Assembly (NCBI RefSeq): GCF_009746565.1
Contig: NZ_WRPN01000001.1
Span: forward strand, 124,001 to 188,000
DNA from: Mariniflexile maritimum
GTDB taxonomy: Bacteria > Bacteroidota > Bacteroidia > Flavobacteriales > Flavobacteriaceae
Length of the DNA: 64,000 nucleotides
Direction: 5' to 3'
The notes under the pieces were generated by a model. It saw only the letters and a program-made list of their open reading frames with translations, was not told the DNA's origin and ran no database searches. Position numbers and translations under genes: made by a program. This document shows, piece by piece, positions 1 through 8,849 of this stretch (positions are counted from its first letter, which is position 1; each line of letters begins with the position of its first letter).

Positions 1-2682
1 CATCGGGCGCCATTTGGTAGCATCAAATGTTTCGTAATCTTTGTTTACCATATTTATTTCGTAGAAAATTTTCCATGCTTCACCCCGCATTTCCTTGGCG
101 CGAATTCTATTGGCCGGTAAATTGGTGACCTGTATTTTCAGCTCGTTTTTTCCTTTTTTAAGTGGCCCTAAATGGATGCTGAACGGTACCGACCAAACCG
201 TTCCGATATCATTTCCGTTAAGCCAAACCTTGGCACTTTCCCGAACATCGCCTAAATTCAAATGCCAATTATCGGCTTCCATATTTGGGGCATCAAATTG
301 TAAGGTATAAGTTGCGGTTCCCGAAAAGGCTTCGGCTTTGTCACTTAAATTTGTCCAAGATTTTAAGGTATCCATTTTTGCTGAAGGCGGCAATTCCGGG
401 CCTCCTTTTTCAAAAACAAGCGTCCATTCGCCTTCTAAAGGAATTGGTTTGTTGGCTGCTTCGTAATATTTCCAATCTTGTTGCGATTTTGTGTTTTCAG
501 TTTTAAGAAGGAACGATTGCCCAGGTTCTAAGCGAAGCTTTACCAAGGTGTTTTTATCTGTTTTTTTAACGGTGGCGTTACCATAAGCTTTGGTTAAAGG
601 GTTTAAAATCAATACCTCTTTATTGGCAATTGCTAATGGAATAAAATCATCTATTACTTTAGATGTATGATTTACTAAGTAGTATATTTTTTCGCCATCA
701 ACATCTCTTCTAATAAATTTCAAGCCCGTTTTAACCAAGGTTTCTGGGTAAACATGGGCAATTTCCAAATCTTGAAATAAGTTTGAAGTGGGGTTTACAA
801 GGTCCTGATTGTTTGAAATGGCAGCCAACATTTTTGAGGTTTGGGCTTCGTAATCGTGAAAACCCGGTATGGTTTGTGGCAACCCTCCAAAAATAATGTT
901 GGCGCCTTCCTTTTTTAGGGCGATCAATTTTTCCAAGGTTTTTAATGGCATTTTTTCGCATGGCGGAATTACCAGCGATTTGTAAGTACCGCCCGGTAAA
1001 ACAATACGTCCGTTTCTAGCAGTGGCCTGCGCTATGAATTTATCGGAAATAAAATCGACACCATAACCGTTTTCCATTAATTTTTTTGTTGTGCTGTAAA
1101 ATGGTGTATTGTGCAACCATTCATCCAGTGAATGGATTTTAAATTGAAAAAACAAATTACCTCCTAAATTTTTGCCCCAAGTATCGTAAATGGGCCAGTA
1201 AAGTAAGGTTTCGTTATCCGGCTTTCCTGTTTGAAGCATCGATTGGCAATTTGCTATATATGAAAATAGGGCAGACGCATCTTCCCATATAGTGTTGGTA
1301 GCATTAAAATTGACCGATGCGTAGAATTTCCAACCTGGCCATACCGCTTCTTTTGGTGAATACGTTGAACCATGCAAAAACACATGGTTGATGCCATTTA
1401 GCAATAAATCCTCAACCTCTGGCTTGCATTGTGATAAAGCCGTTTTAAAATGGTCGCGCAACCATGTAAAGGTTTCTGAGGAGGTAAGTTGTTTGCCTGA
1501 AATATGTGCCGCCGATGATGAGAATTTAAGCATCACAGGATCAGCATCGCCTTCCCTAATATCTTCCGCATCGCGCCTAAACCCGGGGATGTCGTACGGC
1601 ATAGAGCCGAAGGTTTCACATTCCGGAATGTCGGCTGAGGCATATAAATCCAACAAATTCCCGGGCGAGCCATGTGCCTGCAATTTTGTTTTGAGGTTTT
1701 TGGAATGGGCCCATGCCGTCCAGGGCATATCAAATTTATTCAGCAATAAATCGGATATGGTTTCCCTGTAATCGCTTTTTATCCTGTTGCTTATTGGCCC
1801 GTCCTCCTTGTTCAAAAGCTGTGGCATGTATTTTTTTAAATCGTAACCACGGCGTTCTTCAAATTCCTGAAAAAATTGGGGCGTAAAATCGGTGCCATAC
1901 ACTTCGTAGCTGTCATTAAAAATGGCCCTGGGTTGGTTTTCAATCGTTTGAAAAGCTTTGTTGAAAGGTTGCACGTAAGCGTTTAAGGCCTCGGTTGAAT
2001 AATGGTCCAATGTGTAACCCTTGCCACCGGGAGCGGCACGCTTAACCTGTTGCCCTGTTTTGCCTGCAAATACGGCATAAACGGTATAATCTGTTTTTTT
2101 GGCCTTCCAGTTTAGTTGTTTGCCGTTCAATTGGTTTGTTAAATCTATAAAAGTTCCGTTTTTGCCATAAGCCAAAACGTGCAGCAGTTCTGCGGGCATT
2201 TTTTCCTTGGTGGCATCAACGGTTATGGTTTTGCTTATCTGTTCGTTTTTCTTCACCCCAAATGTTTCTATAACCAGTTTTGTGGCGGCGTAAGGCCCGG
2301 TAACCTGCGGGCCACCATAGGGCCACCCGGTTCCTAAAACCATATCAACCTGCATATTTAGGTTATCGGCAATTTTAATGGTGTAGTCCAGCATTTCGAG
2401 ATACTTTGGCGATAGGAAATCAATAAAGTTTGCTTCTTGTCCTTTTACACCATAAATGGGTGTAATTTCTACCCCGCCTAGGCCCGCTTTTTGAAAATCG
2501 ATTAAGCTAGACCTTAAATTAGCGCTATCAACCGCGCTACCCATCCACCACCAGCGTGCCCAAGGTTTTGTTTGCGAGGTGTTTTCGGGCCAAACGGTAT
2601 TGTTTTGTGCTTGCAGGTTCAACAAGGCAAAGACACTTAAAGCTAAAAGGACTATTGAATTTTTATTTGGCATCATATTCAT
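1..2682 (-). CDS. GH106 alpha-L-rhamnosidase, 3' end cut by window edge
   Basis: The reading frame is open from an ATG at 2682 down to position 1, giving 894 codons with the last few residues outside the window. A signal peptide (LLALSVFALLNLQAQ) is followed by PWARWWWMGSAVDSANL, then GGVEITPIYGVKG and DMVLGTGWPYGGP. These are typical of the N-terminal catalytic part of GH106, exo-acting alpha-L-rhamnosidases that release rhamnose from rhamnogalacturonan-type oligosaccharides, probably in the periplasm. The visible end (ATKWRPM) resembles the family's C-terminus, so little seems missing. The start overlaps the 3' end of the lyase gene by 20 nt; ATGs at 2676 and 2673 are alternatives. It is therefore the second gene of a lyase-GH106 operon. 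Confidence 0.87.
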   Translation of the reverse strand, partial: MNMMPNKNSIVLLALSVFALLNLQAQNNTVWPENTSQTKPWARWWWMGSAVDSANLRSSLIDFQKAGLGGVEITPIYGVKGQEANFIDFLSPKYLEMLDYTIKIADNLNMQVDMVLGTGWPYGGPQVTGPYAATKLVIETFGVKKNEQISKTITVDATKEKMPAELLHVLAYGKNGTFIDLTNQLNGKQLNWKAKKTDYTVYAVFAGKTGQQVKRAAPGGKGYTLDHYSTEALNAYVQPFNKAFQTIENQPRAIFNDSYEVYGTDFTPQFFQEFEERRGYDLKKYMPQLLNKEDGPISNRIKSDYRETISDLLLNKFDMPWTAWAHSKNLKTKLQAHGSPGNLLDLYASADIPECETFGSMPYDIPGFRRDAEDIREGDADPVMLKFSSSAAHISGKQLTSSETFTWLRDHFKTALSQCKPEVEDLLLNGINHVFLHGSTYSPKEAVWPGWKFYASVNFNATNTIWEDASALFSYIANCQSMLQTGKPDNETLLYWPIYDTWGKNLGGNLFFQFKIHSLDEWLHNTPFYSTTKKLMENGYGVDFISDKFIAQATARNGRIVLPGGTYKSLVIPPCEKMPLKTLEKLIALKKEGANIIFGGLPQTIPGFHDYEAQTSKMLAAISNNQDLVNPTSNLFQDLEIAHVYPETLVKTGLKFIRRDVDGEKIYYLVNHTSKVIDDFIPLAIANKEVLILNPLTKAYGNATVKKTDKNTLVKLRLEPGQSFLLKTENTKSQQDWKYYEAANKPIPLEGEWTLVFEKGGPELPPSAKMDTLKSWTNLSDKAEAFSGTATYTLQFDAPNMEADNWHLNLGDVRESAKVWLNGNDIGTVWSVPFSIHLGPLKKGKNELKIQVTNLPANRIRAKEMRGEAWKIFYEINMVNKDYETFDATKWRPM

Positions 2683-3937
2683 TTGAGGGTTTTTTAATAT
2701 CCACAGCATAAATTTGCGTACTTCCTTCAAAATTGGCCCTAAAGATAATTTGTTTCCCATCCGGCGAAAAATGTACGTTGGGCTCCAAATCGTAATCATG
2801 GTTTTTCATGTTCACCAATTTTTTTGAAACCAAACTATCACCTTTTGGCGTGAAATGGTACAGCCACCTACCGTCTTTGGCACGGGCCACCTGCCCTTCA
2901 TCGCCACCATCGCCGGCAAAGGTTTTTTGGTCGGGCGCTATGTTATAGTGAATGGACCATTCGTCCCGTTTTAAAGCATAACGTGTTTCAGCGCCTGTTT
3001 CAATATGTTTTCCTGCCAAGTAAAAGGTTTCCCCCCGCGGTATTTGAAGATCGAACCAAATGGTTTTTCCATCCGGACTAAAAAACTCATGGCCCGCAAT
3101 TTCGCGATCTACCGTTCTTTTGTGGATGAGCTGGTTTTGTTTTGCGGTAATGTCCATGGTCCAAATTCTATCAACCTTATGCCATGGGCCTTCATGGCAA
3201 TACATTAGTAAGGCTGGGTTTGTTGGCGAAAACTGAATGTGGTTTAACCAAGCATTTTCAGAATACAGATGGCTGTAGGCTTTGGTGTTTACATTAATGG
3301 TTATTAAACTTCTTTCAAGTTTCGCTTCGTAGATTTTATCGAAATAACTTGATTTTGAAGGGTTTTTTTTGAAAATCTCGTTTTCCTCCTTGGTTATTAA
3401 GGCACCGCCCAAAAGCGTTTCATCGGCATTTAAAGTAGTGATGGAGCCTATAACATCATCATCAAATTTATAGATGAAATCTGTTTGGTGCGTATCTATA
3501 TGGGTTGAAAACACGCTGTCGTTCACCATATAAAATACTTTACGGGTTTTTGTGCCCAAGATTTCACCGCGCTTGTTTCCGTTGGTATCTGTAATTTGCT
3601 GAATGTCTTTTGTTTTCAAATTAACCGTGAAATATTGGTTGCCTGCTTCGGTTCTGCCAGAAAAAACCATTAAATCAGTGTTTCCATCCTTAGATTTCAA
3701 AAACGGATTGTTATGGAAATAAAAGCTGCTATTGTTTCCGTCCCTATGCACCAGTTTTTCTATTTTATGGCCAGTTGAGGCGTCAATCCAAACCTTTGCC
3801 AGAGAACTTTCCTTGCCTGTTTCCATCATTGGAACAGCATTGTTTTTTGAACTGTTTTCTGTTTTGGAACGGTTCATTTTACAAGAAAAATTCAAAACAA
3901 TCAACATTGCCAGAAGCGTGGTTTTAATAAATTTCAT
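2663..3937 (-). CDS. PL22-like oligogalacturonate lyase, lipoprotein
   Basis: The 424-residue protein has a lipoprotein signal (LNFSC, Cys about residue 19) and repeated beta-propeller blade sequences. The stretch WLNHIQFSPTNPALLMYCHE, then GPWHKVDRIWTMD and the later HFSPDGKQIIFRANFEG are characteristic of oligogalacturonate lyases of family PL22. These beta-eliminate unsaturated or saturated digalacturonate to monomeric keto-uronates. The residues after the lipid-bearing Cys (KMNRSK) are basic rather than acidic, so I infer a periplasmic position, not surface display. It is the first gene of a unit with GH106 and has the shared direct-repeat promoter 49 nt upstream of its ATG. Family assignment is by motif only. 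Confidence 0.82.
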   Translation of the reverse strand: MKFIKTTLLAMLIVLNFSCKMNRSKTENSSKNNAVPMMETGKESSLAKVWIDASTGHKIEKLVHRDGNNSSFYFHNNPFLKSKDGNTDLMVFSGRTEAGNQYFTVNLKTKDIQQITDTNGNKRGEILGTKTRKVFYMVNDSVFSTHIDTHQTDFIYKFDDDVIGSITTLNADETLLGGALITKEENEIFKKNPSKSSYFDKIYEAKLERSLITINVNTKAYSHLYSENAWLNHIQFSPTNPALLMYCHEGPWHKVDRIWTMDITAKQNQLIHKRTVDREIAGHEFFSPDGKTIWFDLQIPRGETFYLAGKHIETGAETRYALKRDEWSIHYNIAPDQKTFAGDGGDEGQVARAKDGRWLYHFTPKGDSLVSKKLVNMKNHDYDLEPNVHFSPDGKQIIFRANFEGSTQIYAVDIKKPSNEYDAK

Positions 3938-3958
3938 CTAAATCTATTTTATTTTCAA

Positions 3959-4003
3959 TAAAAATAAGGTTTGTGTTTATATATTCTATCCTGTGGCATC
4001 CTG
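3959..4003 (-). promoter_or_regulatory. Direct-repeat promoter of the PL22-GH106 unit
   Basis: On the minus strand CAGGATGCCACAGGAT (4003 to 3988) is two CAGGAT copies with a 10-bp period. After 21 bp comes TATTTTTA (3966 to 3959), a 7/8 match to the Bacteroidetes -7 box TAnnTTTG. The repeat occupies the -33 region. The 18-mer around it is identical to the one in front of GH28 at 5397. Confidence 0.65.
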
Positions 4004-4026
4004 CTATGGCCTGCCAATAAGCAACT

Positions 4027-5397
4027 CTAATTTGGGGTTGTGCTAAAATTTAAAACATGCTCATGGATGTGTTTTTGTTGGCTTATTGAATCCACTTCAA
4101 CATTGTTCAGGAAAATATTTTTTACAGGAAGGGCTTCTTGACCTAAAATGCGCGACAGGAATTCTGTTTTGGTTGCTTTCACATTTTTTAAATAAACATC
4201 GTGAATAGGGGTCAATCTCCTTTCAATGGTCGGTACTAAGTCGCGCCATTGGTAGAAAACATCGGTCTCGATACCAAGTATGCCATTTTGTATGGCACCT
4301 GCGCGAATGTTTTCAACATAAATGTTTTTTACATAGCCACCACGGCGCTCGTTGGTCTTTATAAACACCAAATGGAACATTTTAGCGCCATCAACCACCT
4401 TACAATTTTCAACAAACACGTTTTCTATACCGCCAGATAGTTCGCTGCCAATGGCCAATAACTGGTGCCCGTTTTTCATGGTGCAATGGCGCATCACAAT
4501 ATTTTTACAGGGGGTGTTTAAGCGCCAAGCATCTTGGTTTCTGCCCGATTTTACCGCAATGGCATCATCACCTTGGTCGAAAACGCAATTTTCAATTAAC
4601 ACATTTTCGCTCATTTCTGGGTCCACGCCATCGTTGTTGTGGCCATGGGCATATACATTCAGGTTTCTAATAACAACGTCTTTGGAAAGGTAAGGGTGAA
4701 TGGTCCAGAACGGACTGTTTTCTATGGAAACACCTTCCAGCAAAATATGCTTGCTGCGGTTAAACTGTATAAATTGTGGCCGAAAATGGGCGGTATCGTT
4801 TACCATTTGGCGTTGCGCAACAGGTTTGTTGTAAGCGGCCAAATTGTAAAGCCGTTTTAAACTCTGCATGTGCGGTTCGGGGCGGGCAAACCATTTTTCC
4901 CAAACATCCATTTTAGCTTTTAGCTTGCCTGGGCCCGTAATGGCAATGTTTTCACAATTAAACGCGTAAATGAGCGGTGAGTAGTTATAACATTCCATGC
5001 CTTCCCAAGTGGTGTGCACTGCGGGCAAATAATCTTGTGGGTTTTCAGAAAAAAGTAATACCGCACCTTTGTTCAAATGAAGGTTTACGTTGCTTTTTAA
5101 ATGTATTTTTTTCGTTATCCATTCACCTTCGGGGATAACCACAACACCGCCAGCATTTTTATTGGCCTCTGTAATAGCATCGGCAATGGCCTTGGAAATG
5201 AGTTCCTTATCCCCTAGAACGGCACCAAAATCGGTAATTAAAAACTGCTTGCAATTGCTAAAATCTGGAATTTTGATAGTGGGCATTTTAAAAGGTGCTT
5301 CCACTTTTATTTCGGTTGTTTTAAGGTTGTGGTCATTCACCTTGCATGAAAAATGACTTAACACGCATGCCATGAGGGCTACTTTAAGGATGTTCAT
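4027..5397 (-). CDS. GH28 polygalacturonase-family enzyme, lipoprotein
   Basis: The 456-residue protein has a lipoprotein signal (ACVLSHFSC) and a parallel beta-helix sequence. The GH28 active-site blocks appear in order: NNDGVDPE, GDDAIAVKSGRN, GHQLLAIGSE and IKTNERRGG, corresponding to the NTD, DD, GHG and RxK blocks of polygalacturonases. GH28 enzymes hydrolyse alpha-1,4 galacturonic acid linkages in homogalacturonan or galacturonic acid-rhamnose linkages in rhamnogalacturonan. The beta-helix starts after an ITDFGA motif near residue 55, as usual. It is a single-gene unit, separated by 89 bp from the lyase gene, with its own direct-repeat promoter. Exact linkage specificity cannot be read from the sequence. 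Confidence 0.9.
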   Translation of the reverse strand: MNILKVALMACVLSHFSCKVNDHNLKTTEIKVEAPFKMPTIKIPDFSNCKQFLITDFGAVLGDKELISKAIADAITEANKNAGGVVVIPEGEWITKKIHLKSNVNLHLNKGAVLLFSENPQDYLPAVHTTWEGMECYNYSPLIYAFNCENIAITGPGKLKAKMDVWEKWFARPEPHMQSLKRLYNLAAYNKPVAQRQMVNDTAHFRPQFIQFNRSKHILLEGVSIENSPFWTIHPYLSKDVVIRNLNVYAHGHNNDGVDPEMSENVLIENCVFDQGDDAIAVKSGRNQDAWRLNTPCKNIVMRHCTMKNGHQLLAIGSELSGGIENVFVENCKVVDGAKMFHLVFIKTNERRGGYVKNIYVENIRAGAIQNGILGIETDVFYQWRDLVPTIERRLTPIHDVYLKNVKATKTEFLSRILGQEALPVKNIFLNNVEVDSISQQKHIHEHVLNFSTTPN

Positions 5398-5417
5398 CGT
5401 TTATTTTTTTCAGTCTT

Positions 5418-5462
5418 TAAAAATAACTCCGATTTTTAAAATTGCTATCCTGTGGCATCCTG
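5418..5462 (-). promoter_or_regulatory. Direct-repeat promoter of GH28
   Basis: CAGGATGCCACAGGAT on the minus strand (5462 to 5447) is followed after 21 bp by TATTTTTA (5425 to 5418). Both elements are identical in sequence and spacing to those at 3959-4003, although the surrounding bases differ. Confidence 0.65.
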
Positions 5463-5511
5463 TTTAAATTTAAAAATGATATGTTAAATCATCTAAAAAA
5501 CACAGAAAATT

Positions 5512-5523
5512 GTAATCGATTAC
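5512..5523. promoter_or_regulatory. Perfect 12-bp palindrome GTAATCGATTAC
   Basis: A perfect palindrome lies in the 304-bp divergent region 5398-5701, between the GH28 and SusC promoters. The core AATCGATT with a central CG resembles operators of LacI-type regulators. The same core occurs at 22926-22933 upstream of the GntR gene and GH28. No LacI-type gene is present in the window. The rest of 5398-5701 holds the two promoters and AT-rich sequence with no gene. Confidence 0.3.
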
Positions 5524-5627
5524 TAAAATTTAATTTTAAAGAAAATATTTTCATAAAAATTTGTTAAAACTATGTGACTGAATAACAAATAGTTAGATGG
5601 CACATAAACTAACTTATTGATTGTTAA

Positions 5628-5672
5628 CAGGTAAGAGCAGGATGGAACAACAATTTCTAATAAATAGATTTG
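5628..5672 (+). promoter_or_regulatory. Direct-repeat promoter of the pectin SusC-SusD operon
   Basis: CAGGTAAGAGCAGGAT (5628-5643) has CAGG copies 10 bp apart. After 21 bp follows TAGATTTG (5665-5672), a full match to TAnnTTTG. Transcription would start about 25 nt before the SusC ATG at 5702. Confidence 0.68.
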
Positions 5673-5701
5673 GTTTCAATAATTACTAAACTAAATGTTA
5701 T

Positions 5702-8700
5702 ATGAAAAACAAATTAATTCTATTAATGAGTTTGTTCATGTTTGCTTTCATGCATACATCAACATTTGCTCAGGAAAAAAAGGTTTCGGGGACAGTTACA
5801 GATCTCTCCAACTTGCCATTACCAGGTGTTAATATCATTATAAAAGGAACAAAAAAAGGAGCGAGTTCCGATTTTGATGGCAATTATAGTATTTCTGCAA
5901 CTGCTGGCCAAACCCTGGTGTTTTCTTATGTTGGTTTTAAATCTAAAGAACTTGTGGTTGGAAGTGCCAACACATACAATATTTCTTTAGAAACCGATGA
6001 TGAAGTTTTGGACGAGGTGGTAATAGTGGGGTATGGTACGCAAAAACGAACCATGACCACAGGCGCGGTATCATCAATTAAAACCGAAAATTTTGTAGAG
6101 CGGCCTATTTCTAGGGTTGACCAAGGACTTATTGGTCAAATTGCGGGTGTTCGCGTTAAACAAACCTCAGGTTTGCCAGGGCAACCGTTTAGCATTAATA
6201 TCCGCGGTACAGGATCTATTTCTGCGGGCAATGAGCCCTTATATGTCATTGATGGATTTCCAATTCATACCGAAGGATCGTCAAGTAGTGGCGGTTTTGG
6301 AAACGGTAGTCCGTTGGACAATATGAACCCAAATGATATTGCATCGGTTGAGATTTTAAAAGATGCCGCAGCCGCTGCCATTTATGGTTCTAGGGCTTCA
6401 AACGGTGTCGTTTTAATAACCACAAAAAGAGGTAAATCAGGAAAAGCGAAATTTACATTTAATACCTATTCAGGAGTTTCAAAAGAAGTAAAAAGAGTTG
6501 ACATGTTAAGTGCCGAAGGATGGATAGATAGAGCTAAAAATATGATAGACACTCAATGGGTAGCTTCAGGAATAGCGGGCGCATCTGCCGACCAGACCGT
6601 AGATGAACGGCGCGTACTTTATAATGCGGCCAGAAACCCTGATTTGGGACCAAACGAGTTCAATACTGGCTTCATGTACGACCCACGCTGGGACGTTCCA
6701 GGTCACCCAGGATTAGATTATATTAATTGGCAAGACATTATTTTCCGTAGAGGCGAATTTAACAACTATCAGGTATCAGCATCTGGAGCAACCGACGCGG
6801 TAAATTATTATGTTTCAGGAAATTATCAAAAAAACAAAGGTTATATTATTGGTACGGATTACAGTTTGTATTCGGCCAGAGCCAATGTTGACATCAATCT
6901 ATCGGATAGCTTTAAAATTGGCATCAATATTTCGCCTTCCTATTCTATAAAAAACGACCCAGGTGTTGAAGGTAAGGACAATGTAATACACAAAGCCCTT
7001 GGAGCGACTCCTGTATTTGAAAGTACCGTAAATGAAAATGGCGAAAAATATACTACGAAATATGCTTGGGGAAGCAGCACAACCAACATGTTGCCCCTTT
7101 TAAGCAGGGTAGGGAAAAACTCAATGTTTAGAAATCTACTTTCAGGTTATGCCAGTTACAACATCTTCAATAACCTAACACTAAAAAGTACCATCAATTT
7201 CGATAATTCGGATAACACAACCGAAACTTATACCCCAAACGATGTATTAACAAGTATAAGAGGTGGATACAGCACATATAGAAGACAAAATATTGTTAAT
7301 GAAAACACATTAACCTATCGTACAACAATAGCTGATGCCCATAATGTTACTTTACTTGCGGGTCAATCTTACAGTGCTTACCAGATAACCAGATCGAGTC
7401 TGTCTTCTGGAAATCTCTACAACAGCTTTACCATCCAAACCTTACCAAATGGTTCAATAGGTTATACAAATTCTGAAAAAAATGTTCAAATTTCATATTT
7501 CGGAAGGCTTCAATACGATTACAAGGAAAAATACCTGCTTTCTGCGAGTTTAAGGCGTGATGGCTCATCAAAATTTGGTTTTGAACAACGCTGGGGCACA
7601 TTCCCTTCAGTATCATTGGGATGGCGTGTTACCGAAGAAAATTTTATGAAAAATGTTAGTTGGTTGAGCGAATTAAAACTAAGGGGAAGCTCTGGTATAA
7701 ACGGTAGCAACAACATTGGCAACTATGCTGCGTTCTCAACTTTGGGCAGTTACAATTACGCATTAGGCGGTGCTACTGGGTTGGGACAAGGCGTATCTGG
7801 AATACCTAATCCTTTCCTACACTGGGAAGAATCAAAAACAAATGATATAGGGATGGATTTCGGTTTATTAAAAAACAGGATCACAGGGGTTTTTGATTAT
7901 TATAAAAAAACAAATACCGACCTTTTATTGCAAGTTCCTGCGTTGGCATCGTCAGGGTACACCAGTTACCTTTCAAACATAGGTGAAGTTGAAAATACAG
8001 GATGGGAGTTTGAACTAACAAGCGTTAACATAAGCAATAACGATTTTCAATGGAAAACCTCAGCAAACATTAGCCATAACGAAAACAAGGTATTGGCTTT
8101 AGGTCCAGATCAAGACAAAATTGAAATTGGTTCTAGTTGGGGCGGTGGCGTGCCATTTTACAAACTTGAGGTTGGCAAGCCCATGTACACCATTTTTGGA
8201 ATAAAACAAGACGGTGTGGTTACGCAAGCTGATATTGATGCTGGAGGTACCACATGGGGCGGTAAAGCCTTGGTTTTAGGAGACCCCCGCTATGTTGACC
8301 AGAACGGCGATAAAAAAATAACCACCGATGATAGGGTAGATTTAGGAAACCCAACACCAAAATATACTTGGGGCGTTACCAATACCTTTAAATACAAAGA
8401 TTTTGATTTGAATGTTTTGGTTGAAGGACAAAATGGAGGTTATATTTATAGTTTGTTAAGCCGGGGCATTAACCGTACTGGCATGGGAGCCGTTGAAAAC
8501 AACTTAGATGTCGATCCTGCTGTAAGAGGTAACTGGAAAACAAATTTTGGGTATGTGCCCAATACCGATTGGCTATATAAATCGGATTATGTAAGTATAA
8601 GAAACATCACATTAGGCTATGACCTTTCAAAAGCGTTAAAATCTATTAGCCGAATTGATAATGCCAGATTATATTTAAGTCTTGAAAACTGGTTCTATTG

Positions 8701-8842
8701 GGATAAATACGACGGTGGTTTTAACCCAGAAGCAACAAATACATCGGGAAGTAGCGATAGTAGATACCCAGTTCCAGCAGATTACGGTGGTGCTCCATTG
8801 GCAAAATCATTAGTAGTAGGACTTAACATTAATTTTAATTAA
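5702..8842 (+). CDS. SusC-like TonB-dependent outer-membrane transporter (pectin locus)
   Basis: The 1046-residue protein has a signal peptide ending near SSTFAQ, then the carboxypeptidase-regulatory-like domain that begins KVSGTVTDLSNLPLPGVNI. A TonB-box-like DEVVIVGYGTQ (about residues 103-113), a plug domain containing the typical LYVIDG and KDAAAAAIYGSRASNGVV, and a beta-barrel ending in a terminal aromatic-type strand (GLNINFN) follow. SusC proteins import oligosaccharides across the outer membrane with energy from TonB. Length is usual for the family. The partner SusD gene starts 7 bp downstream. Its position among GH28, GH105, GH106 and CE12 genes suggests rhamnogalacturonan or galacturonan oligosaccharides as cargo (inference). 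Confidence 0.95.
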   Translation: MKNKLILLMSLFMFAFMHTSTFAQEKKVSGTVTDLSNLPLPGVNIIIKGTKKGASSDFDGNYSISATAGQTLVFSYVGFKSKELVVGSANTYNISLETDDEVLDEVVIVGYGTQKRTMTTGAVSSIKTENFVERPISRVDQGLIGQIAGVRVKQTSGLPGQPFSINIRGTGSISAGNEPLYVIDGFPIHTEGSSSSGGFGNGSPLDNMNPNDIASVEILKDAAAAAIYGSRASNGVVLITTKRGKSGKAKFTFNTYSGVSKEVKRVDMLSAEGWIDRAKNMIDTQWVASGIAGASADQTVDERRVLYNAARNPDLGPNEFNTGFMYDPRWDVPGHPGLDYINWQDIIFRRGEFNNYQVSASGATDAVNYYVSGNYQKNKGYIIGTDYSLYSARANVDINLSDSFKIGINISPSYSIKNDPGVEGKDNVIHKALGATPVFESTVNENGEKYTTKYAWGSSTTNMLPLLSRVGKNSMFRNLLSGYASYNIFNNLTLKSTINFDNSDNTTETYTPNDVLTSIRGGYSTYRRQNIVNENTLTYRTTIADAHNVTLLAGQSYSAYQITRSSLSSGNLYNSFTIQTLPNGSIGYTNSEKNVQISYFGRLQYDYKEKYLLSASLRRDGSSKFGFEQRWGTFPSVSLGWRVTEENFMKNVSWLSELKLRGSSGINGSNNIGNYAAFSTLGSYNYALGGATGLGQGVSGIPNPFLHWEESKTNDIGMDFGLLKNRITGVFDYYKKTNTDLLLQVPALASSGYTSYLSNIGEVENTGWEFELTSVNISNNDFQWKTSANISHNENKVLALGPDQDKIEIGSSWGGGVPFYKLEVGKPMYTIFGIKQDGVVTQADIDAGGTTWGGKALVLGDPRYVDQNGDKKITTDDRVDLGNPTPKYTWGVTNTFKYKDFDLNVLVEGQNGGYIYSLLSRGINRTGMGAVENNLDVDPAVRGNWKTNFGYVPNTDWLYKSDYVSIRNITLGYDLSKALKSISRIDNARLYLSLENWFYWDKYDGGFNPEATNTSGSSDSRYPVPADYGGAPLAKSLVVGLNINFN

Positions 8843-8849
8843 AATTACT